From: Hofstenia miamia | Taxonomy: Eukaryota; Xenacoelomorpha; Acoela | Assembly (NCBI GenBank): GCA_004352715.1 | Contig: SCFE01000049.1 | Coordinates: 1,112,533-1,176,532 of the forward strand | Reading direction: 5' to 3' | DNA: 64,000 nt | Shown here: positions 12,901 to 24,700 of the stretch, in pieces | Numbering within the stretch: the stretch's first letter is position 1 | Layout: each line of letters begins with the position of its first letter | Position numbers and translations under genes: made by a program | The notes under the pieces: generated by a model | Told to the model about the DNA's origin: nothing | Seen by the model: only the letters and a program-made list of their open reading frames with translations | Database searches by the model: none

Positions 12901-15900
12901 AGCGCATTAAACAAGTTTAGTCCGCAAACACCAAAGCACTGCTAGTAGATGACTTTTTTGGATACTGGCGTGGAAATTAGCAAACTCTATTGAGTTCTGC
13001 AATCACCTCCTTATCGGAGCATAATCAAATTTCTAAGAAACAACGGTCTTAGCCCATGCGAACATTTCCACACACTCACACATAGTTTATCGATTATCAT
13101 TTCCATAATTTTAAGCCAAGGAAGTTGTTATGTGAGCAAATAGAGGAAGACGAAAAATCAATGGACATCCACGATTTTGAATCTTTTTTAGGCGAGCATT
13201 AAACATGTCCATTCTAGAGATTGCCAGTGACTGTACCAAAATATGGGCCTTTCTTTAAACTCAAATAAGACCGAATTTTGGACACTTGTCTTAAACTAAA
13301 GTTACACAATTTTATGACATCATTGACCTGCTCTTTCATCAATCTTGTAAATCTTTCGATTTATTTGAAAAGTAAATAATTTTTGGTTCTCGGTGACGTT
13401 TTAATATTCTAAGTTCGTATCAGTTTTTGAACTTTATTCATTACTTTCATTTATTTTCAACAGCATATTGATTTTCACATAGTTCCCTCTTGAAGCGTTT
13501 TTGAGAGTTCATTATATCATAGTATTGCCCTTGCAATCAATGGCTTACAAGAGAGTTTGAATTTTATTAATATTTTTTTTGTAAAAAATGTCGCATTTTC
13601 AAGGTTAATATGTTCTTATGTGCTAAGCGTTATTCACCTTTATTGAAATCTAATATACATGTATATTGCTACTTCCACATTTAAGCAATGCTTAGTAGAT
13701 AAGATATCTTAGCGTCCTGGACCAGAGATGGAATCGGATCCAAAATCTTAGGATCCGATCCGATCCGTATAACTTAAAAGGAATGTGTTGAAAAATCAAT
13801 GTTAAATTTTGAAAATAGAATAGTATCAAATGCTCATCTAGTACTATAATCTAATACAATTAATTCTGTTCAGCAAATCAAAAATTCAAGAATTGCTTTT
13901 GTCAACGATCATAAAATGAGCTTAAAATGGCTATGATGTAAATTCGCCTAAACGGACTTCGCCTAGGCGTGGGCCTCAATTTACGGCCAATGTCCATCTA
14001 TGTTTGAAATAGATTGCTTCTTTATCTGTATTTGTTCACCCACAAGAAGCAAATCTGTTTCTGATTGACTTGACTTTGACTATGAGTGGAAATTGATTAT
14101 TGCCCTTCAAAAATACCAACAAATTCATTTCTTGGCTTATTTAAAGCTTTGCAGCATTTTAATTCCTTAAAATTGTAAATCAACTATAATCACAATATAT
14201 TTATAGAGTTTAAATAGTTGAGTTTTTTATGGTATTACCTTCCCGTTAATTTTACTATGTCAAAATCCAAAATTACCATTTTGCAATGTTACTATGATTT
14301 GAAAACAAGAAGATAAAATTTACTTCAAAATCGCAGCTAAGACGATGAAAACAAGAGTAGACGAAACAATGGCATATTGCAAGGACACTAAAAAATTGTA
14401 GTAGAGTACATTATAATCCGTGATAGAAAAGTTCATTTTTCAAACTAAATTCGAGATTTAAATATAAATTTTGAATTTTTGTTTTCATTGAAATTGGATA
14501 TTAGTTAGGATTCCAAATTTTAAATTATGTAAAAGCAACATTAAATAATTTTATACCCTGTTATTGCTATGCAAAGGGTATGGCTCTATAAAAATTTTTG
14601 TATTAATAATTACAATAATCACAACTTTCTGAAAACTAAGTTGATCTTGGCATTGCAAGTTGGTTATAGTGCATCTTACATGACAATTTTATAACTATCA
14701 TTAAATTGTGGCGGTGTTTACAGCAACTATGTATGCCAATTGCTTCTCTGTGTTTTTTCTGCTTTTCCACTTGCAAGTTTATATAAACATATGTGTTTGG
14801 TTGATTACAATTATATTTTTATGTGTTGACTAACATGAATCGCATTTTCAGATTTAAAATATTCGTTATCAATTTTATAAGTTATTAGAAAGAATAACAC
14901 GGAACCTGTTGTATGAACAATAAAATTCAATTACTAAATTTCACTTAGAAGGAGATTGTTAACAGATTTAGTGTCATTCAATGTAAAAATGTGCGAAATG
15001 TATAAAATATACAGAATTTCTTAAAAATTTTTAGATCCGAAATTTTCTCAAAATTTAGTTCCGTTCCGTATCCGATCCGATTCCAACACTGTCCTGGACT
15101 AATTTATGTACTTAAAGCTTTTTAGATCCGTTGCCTCCACTTGGTATGAATTTCAAGGAGAGAACAACAAGAGGAATTACAGTGCAGTGGGCGCACCCTG
15201 AAAAAGGGTCTGTGACTAATTATCAGCACAGAGTTACCACTAGCTATTCAGGGGCCGATTTTCCTTTTTCTCACACTTACATTAATTTGGCCCCATCCAA
15301 TGAATATACAATTTCTGTGAGATCGGTATTTGTTTGCTCAAATGGAGAAGGTAAGATTGGAGAAGCAGCCAGTCTCAATGTTTATACAGGTATGTTACGC
15401 ATACATTATATGCATGTTTTCAATACATATAAATTTATATAGATTCTCTATAGTTATCCGTTTAGAAAGCCCATGAAACTGCATAATTACTTTTATAGTT
15501 TAAAATGAAATACTAAAAAATATATCAATGTATATATATNNNNNNNNNNNNNNNNNNNNNNNNNNNNNNNNNNNNNNNNNNNNNNNNNNNNNNNNNNNNN
15601 NNNNNNNNNNNNNNNNNNNNNNNNNNNNNNNNNNNNNNNNNNNNNNNNNNNNNNNNNNNNNNNNNNNNNNNNNNNNNNNNNNNNNNNNNNNNNNNNNNNN
15701 NNNNNNNNNNNNNNNNNNNNNNNNNNNNNNNNNNNNNNNNNNNNNNNNNNNNNNNNNNNNNNNNNNNNNNNNNNNNNNNNNNNNNNNNNNNNNNNNNNNN
15801 NNNNNNNNNNNNNNNNNNNNNNNNNNNNNNNNNNNNNNNNNNNNNNNNNNNNNNNNNNNNNNNNNNNNNNNNNNNNNNNNNNNNNNNNNNNNNNNNNNNN

Positions 15901-18900
15901 NNNNNNNNNNNNNNNNNNNNNNNNNNNNNNNNNNNNNNNNNNNNNNNNNNNNNNNNNNNNNNNNNNNNNNNNNNNNNNNNNNNNNNNNNNNNNNNNNNNN
16001 NNNNNNNNNNNNNNNNNNNNNNNNNNNNNNNNNNNNNNNNNNNNNNNNNNNNNNNNNNNNNNNNNNNNNNNNNNNNNNNNNNNNNNNNNNNNNNNNNNNN
16101 NNNNNNNNNNNNNNNNNNNNNNNNNNNNNNNNNNNNNNNNNNNNNNNNNNNNNNNNNNNNNNNNNNNNNNNNNNNNNNNNNNNNNNNNNNNNNNNNNNNN
16201 NNNNNNNNNNNNNNNNNNNNNNNNNNNNNNNNNNNNNNNNNNNNNNNNNNNNNNNNNNNNNNNNNNNNNNNNNNNNNNNNNNNNNNNNNNNNNNNNNNNN
16301 NNNNNNNNNNNNNNNNTTATATATAAGAAGTCTACGAGAATCTTAAGAATATATTGCAAGAATACCAAGTCTCCATTCTGTAATCTCTCTTCCTATTAAA
16401 TATATAAATAATATATTTAAATTGTCGGTGACCCGGGGGTCAAAATGGCAACAACCTTATAGATTAAAATGTTCAATAAACAATATTTAACGTTATTAAA
16501 AAAGTGTATTCTTTCATTACTTGATTTCTGGCGTAAAACATGATGAAACGGTTTTCCAACCTCTTTGAGTGATAACGCACTTCAAACATATTTTTACATC
16601 TTAAATTATGATAGAATTGTCGTTGCTTAGGAATAAGGTGATGAAGCAGATGGGACAATTTTGTTATATCTGACCAAAGTTTAAGGCAACTATCGGACCT
16701 TCGGATTTCAAGAGTGTCAGTTTTTAATGTTATGCATGCATCACTGTATTAGGTACTAGGGAGGACTCCTTCTATTTTGAGCGACTGCGATTTAGTAAGT
16801 TTTGTGTGCCAAACAGGTGCACAGTATTCCAGGACAGACCTGATCAATGATCTATGTAGGCAAAAAATTTCTATATGTAGGATACTATATATATACTATA
16901 TATACTATATATATACGCATGTCTTACATTAAACACAACGATGCTATTTCCTATGCTCGTAGTCTTGCTGTCAAAGACAAATTGATCTTTACATGTGCTT
17001 ATTGTAATGTTAGCTATCATTTAACTAAAATTTGTTCAAAACTTTCAAGCAATTAATCTGAAATGCTCGTTAACCTTGAAGATCAGATTATCAGTTTTTG
17101 CAACGCCATACGAGCTTTCTGCACTGAAAAGCGAATAAAAAATTACCGCCACAAACCACCTTTTAAATCAGTGGAGTACTTGATCAAAAAATTCTACGAA
17201 ACTGGAAGTTTGCTTAAACAGAAACCACCGGGCCGTTCGTCGAATGATTTTTTTATTGAAGAGGTGAAATCTCACGTCGAAGAATTTGAAGGAAACGTCA
17301 GTGGTAATGATACTTTTTCGTATCCACAACATTACATTTGATTGAATAATTGGATAACCAATTGGATGCATATTTGATTGAATAGTGAATAAACAAAATC
17401 AGATAGAAATTGAAATTAGGCTAAATTAGATGTCCATTTCCCAAGTTTTCTCCGTAAATCAAACTAAAAATGAAGCATGTAATATAAGCAAAAATCCAAA
17501 TCCCCACACATAATAAGCAAGATAAGAACGTTACCATACTCATAAAACCATTTTCCTATGAATTATTATCTTTTAATTTTGGCAAGTATTTAATGGACAC
17601 CCTGTATCTCAAAAGAAAATTCTGAATGAAATTGAGTACTAAATCCAAGAAATGTCAAAGCAAAATCAGAAATTTTTTGTGGATTTAAAAGAAATAGTTT
17701 GTCAAAGTAAAAATCATATTGACACAGAAATTTCGGAAAAGCATTTCTATAAACAAAAATCACTGCAATCTTCCTCTTGGTATCCGAATTCGTAGAATTC
17801 CTGAAGCACCTCCGCACTCAACCCCTGATATCCGTCTTCAAAACGATGATGACCTGATCATAAAATATTCAATCATTTGGGTGTTCCAGACGTCTTTATT
17901 CAAGATATTTACCGTCGTGGTCGTTGTTGTACTAATCGAAATCGGACTGTTATTGTTCACCTAAATTCTCAATGGGATTATCGCCCTGTCATTAGTCGAT
18001 CATCAAACCTTAAATCTTTTTCTTCTACTGCTTCATTTCTCGTCATCTCTCTCCTTCCGAACTTCTGATTGAATCAAATATTCTACATGTTCGCTGTGAG
18101 CTACTTAATGCTGGTGTTCCTCATTCTGATCTTGGTCCTACCTGTGAATTTTGCTGTCATATCATTCTTTCATCCATCAATTCTGGCTTTCTTATCATTT
18201 GCCTGTACAACCCTCCCTCTCTAAGTAAATATCGTATCAATTTCTCCACTCTCTCAACGGCTATTGATTCCATTCTTGATATCTTTCATTCTTATAATTG
18301 CAGACACGAAATTTCTAATACATCTTCCAAATACTGATTGGAACGCTCTATTTTCCTCTGATCCATATGAATTACAAATCATTGAAGTTTTTTCTAATCT
18401 CAATTTTTATCAGTTTGTGACATTCCCAACTCTCTCATCAGGTGATACTTTGGACCTTGTTTTTCCAACTTATCTGATGTATCAGTCTCCTCTATTAACC
18501 CTTCCCTATTATCTACTGATCATAGTTTTCTTCTTGACATTCCCTTTCTATCTTATATCTCTAGTAGTCAACCCCGCACACGTTTTTCTTATTCGCTAGG
18601 AGATTATAACTCTTTCAATCACTTCATCAATTCATCATTGTTTCTTGATTCTTTGTCTGTTTTCTCATCTCTTGGTTTGCTTCAATCTATTTACATCCTT
18701 ATCTCTCATGGACGTCATCAAAATCGACCTTTTTTCTACTCTTCCCATTCCGTTTATGTTCACACCAAACTCAGGTTCTTTCAGCGCCATTCTGTTCACA
18801 CTTCCGGCAAACCATACTTACAGAAACGTCTGACACAATATCATCAGAACTATCTGACTCAATTGAACTCGATAAAGTTTCCTTTCTTTAGTCTTTTTCT

Positions 18901-20638
18901 TCTAATATTTCTCTCTATGCTTTGCACAAACTGATCAAATCAATTTTTACATTTGAATTTAATGGCAAAGTTGCTCCCTAACCCAAGACACAACTTAACG
19001 TTTCTTAAACCTAAACCCTATATCCTAAATCTAAAACCTAAATTTTACAATATTTTATAGACCTAAAACCCGAAATCTTTAAATCTAGCTGAAATCATTT
19101 TCAATTCTTCCTCTCCACATACAATCTTTAAAATCGTTCATCTCTGAAGTCTTGTTCTATTCCATTTGATCAATTGTGCACTTCACTTATAAAAAAACAG
19201 TGCGTCTTCCCTTGCTGATCCTTTGTTCCATCTCTTTCGTTCTCTCCTCCTAACATCTACATTCTCTTAAATATGGAAAACTGCCTTAGTTGCTCCTATT
19301 TTCAAAACGGGCCAAAATCTTCCCCGACACCACTGTTCTTCTTACCGGTTAATTTCTATTCTTTCTCACCTATCTCTTTCCCTTGAAAGAGTTCTTTAAC
19401 GCTATTTATCCGTTCCTTCGCCCACATATCAAAATCTCAGTATGGATTTATGTCGCATACATTTACTACACTTTCCCTTCTGCGATTCCTCGATAGTGTC
19501 TATTCTCATTTTCATCATAATGTTCCTCTTTTTTGCGTCTATCTTGATTTTCAAAAAGCCTTTGATAAAGTTCCTCATTGTATCTTACTGAGCAAACTTT
19601 CGAAACATGGTATTGACTCTTCCTTCATTTCTCTCATCTCTGATTATCCTTCTGACAGGTCTCAGTTAGTTTGCATTGACTCCGTATTTTCTGATAAACG
19701 TCCTGTTACGTCTTCTGTACCTCAAGGTTCGATTCTTAGGCCACTTCTCTTCACATTATTCATCAATGATTTTATGCTGCACGTTTCTGACTCTACTTCT
19801 GATTGCATGCTATATGCTGATGACACTTGCATTTTTTCTTCTATTTCAAATAGTGTACAGTCTAGCATTGTTCAGGCTGAACTCTTGTCATCTACTAATG
19901 GGCTTCCCTTCAATATCTCCAAAACAAGCCATTCTCTTCCGTTTCTCTAAAACCTATATACTTCCTGTTTTCTATCTAAATGATACTTCGATTCATTTTA
20001 ACCATAATGTCCATGATCTTGTTGTAATAAATTCCTTCTCACTTTCATGGTCAAAATATTTTTCACTAAAAACTAAGAAGTTCTCCTCTTCTCTCTTCTT
20101 CCTTATGTCTTCACTGCCGAATTCACTTAAATCTCGTTCGAAATTAATTCTCTTTAAATAATATTCTCTCTCCAGTCTCTGCTATAATTCCCAATGCTGA
20201 TATCTAAACTCCTCTTCTTCTATTAAGCTTAACAGGCTCTTGCAACGCGGCCTTCGCTGGATATTCTCTTCTAACCAAGCTTACCTAAAACTTCTTCTTA
20301 AGATTAGACTTTTGCCAATTTCCCTGTACCTCGAGTTTCTAGATGTCACTTTCTTAACAAATTACTTCTTGACATTTATGATTTTGATTTTTCCAATTTT
20401 CTTAAATTCTCAAATCCTACATATAATTCTCGTTCTTCCTTTTATGTCTTGTTTCATCTCCCTCGCATTAATAAAGCAATTTGTTCTCATTATTGTTTAT
20501 TTCGTATAACCCCTCTTGCTAACTTCATTATCACAAATCTAGGAATTGATCTTTAAAATTTTTAAAAATCAGCTCCTCTCATTTCTTCTTTCTTCCTTAT
20601 CTCAATTTGATCTTCAATAAAAATGCGATCTCTTCCCT

Positions 20639-20694
<56 letters not shown>

Positions 20695-21714
20695 AGTGCC
20701 ACAGATAGCCTCCTCTGCAAGTGACTATCGCGCCATAACTCTTACAGTGACGGCAAGTGACATCGTCAATGGTGGAACTTTTTACTGTTCTCATGGAGAA
20801 TCATGGATGCGCACACAAATCGGTTCTTCTGTCTCTACGTACACATACTCTGGGTTGACTCCTTCTACAGCCTACTATTTCGAATGTCGGTCTCTTTACC
20901 AAGGATTCTTCGGCGGAAGCAGCTCTACGCACACACAATGCACTCGTAAGAACGGCAAAAAAATTTTCAACTTCATTAGTTCTTTATTAAATTGATTTGA
21001 TCTTCACACTTTCTTTAAACTTTATCTTGTAGTCTAAGAAATATGGGCCATGATTTGTGGGTACACTTTTAAAATGATTTTCAAAACTAGCTATTTCAAA
21101 TTTCTTTTAGGAATTAAATCTCGTGATATTCGCTTTTGGGTTGATACTTTTTCAATTTATTATCACTTCGGCTAATCTCAAACTGTCTAAGATGTTTTCA
21201 ATTTTTCGAAATTCATAAAAAATTTCTAACCTATAACTCACCAACTAATAAAAAAAGTCTAAAACCACCACAGGACAGAGGAATGTCTTGTCTTTCAATT
21301 TTGTTTTAAAACGCGCTCTATCGCAATACCGTTTCTTTGCACACAGCACGCGTCAATGGGTGTAGGGTGTCTATCGTCACAAAAACCAAGTTTTAGTTTT
21401 TCTCTTATACATGGATTTCTAACAGAATGCGAACTGCAATTTTGTAATTGATGAATGCAGGCTAAGCTTGCATTAAGCCTGCATTGATCAAATACAAAGC
21501 TGGACATCGTATCCTGTTAGCGTTTAAATTCCATGATTAATAGATGTGTCGACATCTCAAGATTAACAAATTTCAGAATAGGTGTGGAAAATTTTTTGGA
21601 ATTCTGAAAAAGGCAGTTTAAGCTTTATATCAAACATTGAAATTCATATTTTTTGATTATAAATCGCTGCTGATATTGCTATGTTGATGGTAAAAAATAA
21701 TTTGTATGAAAATA

Positions 21715-21748
<34 letters not shown>

Positions 21749-24700
21749 NNNNNNNNNNNNNNNNNNNNNNNNNNNNNNNNNNNNNNNNNNNNNNNNNNNN
21801 NNNNNNNNNNNNNNNNNNNNNNNNNNNNNNNNNNNNNNNNNNNNNNNNNNNNNNNNNNNNNNNNNNNNNNNNNNNNNNNNNNNNNNNNNNNNNNNNNNNN
21901 NNNNNNNNNNNNNNNNNNNNNNNNNNNNNNNNNNNNNNNNNNNNNNNNNNNNNNNNNNNNNNNNNNNNNNNNNNNNNNNNNNNNNNNNNNNNNNNNNNNN
22001 NNNNNNNNNNNNNNNNNNNNNNNNNNNNNNNNNNNNNNNNNNNNNNNNNNNNNNNNNNNNNNNNNNNNNNNNNNNNNNNNNNNNNNNNNNNNNNNNNNNN
22101 NNNNNNNNNNNNNNNNNNNNNNNNNNNNNNNNNNNNNNNNNNNNNNNNNNNNNNNNNNNNNNNNNNNNNNNNNNNNNNNNNNNNNNNNNNNNNNNNNNNN
22201 NNNNNNNNNNNNNNNNNNNNNNNNNNNNNNNNNNNNNNNNNNNNNNNNNNNNNNNNNNNNNNNNNNNNNNNNNNNNNNNNNNNNNNNNNNNNNNNNNNNN
22301 NNNNNNNNNNNNNNNNNNNNNNNNNNNNNNNNNNNNNNNNNNNNNNNNNNNNNNNNNNNNNNNNNNNNNNNNNNNNNNNNNNNNNNNNNNNNNNNNNNNN
22401 NNNNNNNNNNNNNNNNNNNNNNNNNNNNNNNNNNNNNNNNNNNNNNNNNNNNNNNNNNNNNNNNNNNNNNNNNNNNNNNNNNNNNNNNNNNNNNNNNNNN
22501 NNNNNNNNNNNNNNNNNNNNNNNNNNNNNNNNNNNNNNNNNNNNNNNNNNNNNNNNNNNNNNNNNNNNNNNNNNNNNNNNNNNNNNNNNNNNNNNNNNNN
22601 NNNNNNNNNNNNNNNNNNNNNNNNNNNNNNNNNNNNNNNNNNNNNNNNNNNNNNNNNNNNNNNNNNNNNNNNNNNNNNNNNNNNNNNNNNNNNNNNNNNN
22701 NNNNNNNNNTATATATATATAGTGACAAATGTATGTATTGTATTTTTGTAACTTAGGGCCAATTGCTCCAGATTCGGTCACAGCTCCATATGCAAACGAA
22801 ACATCTATCACCATTGAGATTACCCCGCCGCTAGAGGGATTCTTTAGTGAATATTGTGTAAGAACGAGTCTTACTTCATGTGAATACATTGATACTTTGA
22901 CTCACACCTTCACTGGACTATCAGGAGCAAGTGAGCTGTCGATTTTGGTTCAAGCAAGATATTTATGTCCAAACGGAGAGTGGAAACTTAGTCCGTTTAA
23001 AACAATCTCAGCTTTTTCTGCACCGTTTGCACCGACTATGACATATGCTGTTCCTCCAGTTGGAAGTTCAGATGAGGTTCTCTTAAGGTGTACCACTCAG
23101 TACTCTGGTAAGTCGGCTTTTTGTTTTCCCGCTCTTCAATTGTTTAGATGTCATATTTCGTTGGATGTCATATTTCGTTGGTATAAAGATGGCGCCATTA
23201 TTGATGAATCTTCAGTTGGTGAGTATACTGTTACCGGCCTGACTCCATGCCATGTGCATGAATTCACCTGCAAGATTGTAAAGCATGAACGACTTAGCGC
23301 TGCATCTAACGCTATTTCTTCTTCAGCAAGACCGATGAAGCCCTGGAATTTGAGACTTCGCAGAACTACATATTCTACGTTAGAATTTTGCTGGAACTCT
23401 CCTTTAGGTAGGGCGAATTTTATTGTGAATCCTTTCTAAATGTAACATCTTTATGAAATTTTGTGCCTAGAAATCATGATTTTGTTTTATTTTTGAGATT
23501 TAGTTTTTAGGATTGCCTGCGGTAGGGCCCGTAACGGGCACGGGCCGGTCATACGGGCTCTGCATGAATATTTGTTGTTGTTATTCAAAGATCTATAATC
23601 TTTAAATCATTTGTTTGATGTACATTAGGTCTATTCTATATATCTATGTATATGTATTTCGTGTAACAATAACCTTCATGCGTAGAAATAAGAAGTACAT
23701 AAAATTTTTCACATAACATTCATAGCTTTCATCAGTTATAAGGAACTCTATTTCTTTTGATTGCATTCATAATAATGTAGACTTATGTACATTATATTCT
23801 AACATAATAACTTAAGTTGCTAACTTCAGAAGACAAATGAATGTAATTTATTTGACAATGTCATACAAGCAGTGCAATATAGTTTCAATTTAATTATTTT
23901 TATACTATATGGTATGTTGTCCATTATGGTCAGGGCTCGAAATATGTTTCATCAAACAATACGCTGAAATGTCAAAACTGCATAAGGACTACATTAAAGC
24001 GAACAGATATTCAGCTACCAAGGTACACATTTTATACCAATAGACACAAAAATGTTGCTTCAAGTGATCAGCAGCCATGAAGATTCGTTGCTTAGGCTAG
24101 AAGCACATTTCTGTGTACAGGAAAAGGATTTAAATGAAATTGCATGGATTTTTTTCTTGATAACTTCTGCAAATATTGCCATGAATCATAAATCCAGATT
24201 TCCTGTAAGATATTCAGTTTTTCTTCCCCTTTCTTAGTTCTATGACACTATCGAGTATATCAACTTTATTGAAAAGAAATAACCGCCCTTGCAGTTGCGT
24301 TATATCTTCAGGACGAAACTGGAAGATACCGTAATGAAGCGCAGTTCTTGCATTAAGTTGTCGTCCAGCAAATACTTTTAGTCGTCAGTTTCGAGGTGTT
24401 GCAGGAACAGATACAATTCTGTGAAATATTTTGCATCTGTGACATTCGCGTCTGAAATACGATGGAATATGCGAGATATCATAGAAATATATGTCTTAAT
24501 ATGCGTAAAAATCTGCGTTATTCTTTAAGCATATAAATCCTAACGCCTACTAGGGTTATGGTGTTTGAAGCACGCTTTTTTCTCAGGTATTGCCAAAACT
24601 TTTTAATTAATCTGCTAAAAACGGAACTTAATTATGATTTTATTGATGTAAAATTATTCTTCTCTCAAGGTGTGTTCCCACTATCGATTTTTATCAGCAG

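Larger units (their letters stand above)
17760..20640 (+). mobile_element. CR1/jockey-like LINE, degraded, about 2.9 kb
   Basis: An ORF1-like stretch (GVPDVFIQDIYRRGRCC, about 17880) is followed by endonuclease-like fragments (FLIICLYNPPS, about 18190), then a reverse transcriptase at 19450-19950, and C-terminal pieces up to about 20500. It is followed directly by a (TA)n tract. Frameshifts occur throughout, so it is a dead copy. A CCTAAACCC-rich, telomere-like piece (about 18960-19090) interrupts it. It fills the intron before the Fn3 exon at 20697. Confidence 0.8.

Noticed and set aside
21295-21507. Minus-strand ORF with GCACACAGCACGCGTCAATGGG-like sequence, similar to about 7896-7925
   Set aside because: The two places share about 20 bp and may be a repeat, but no family or border could be fixed.
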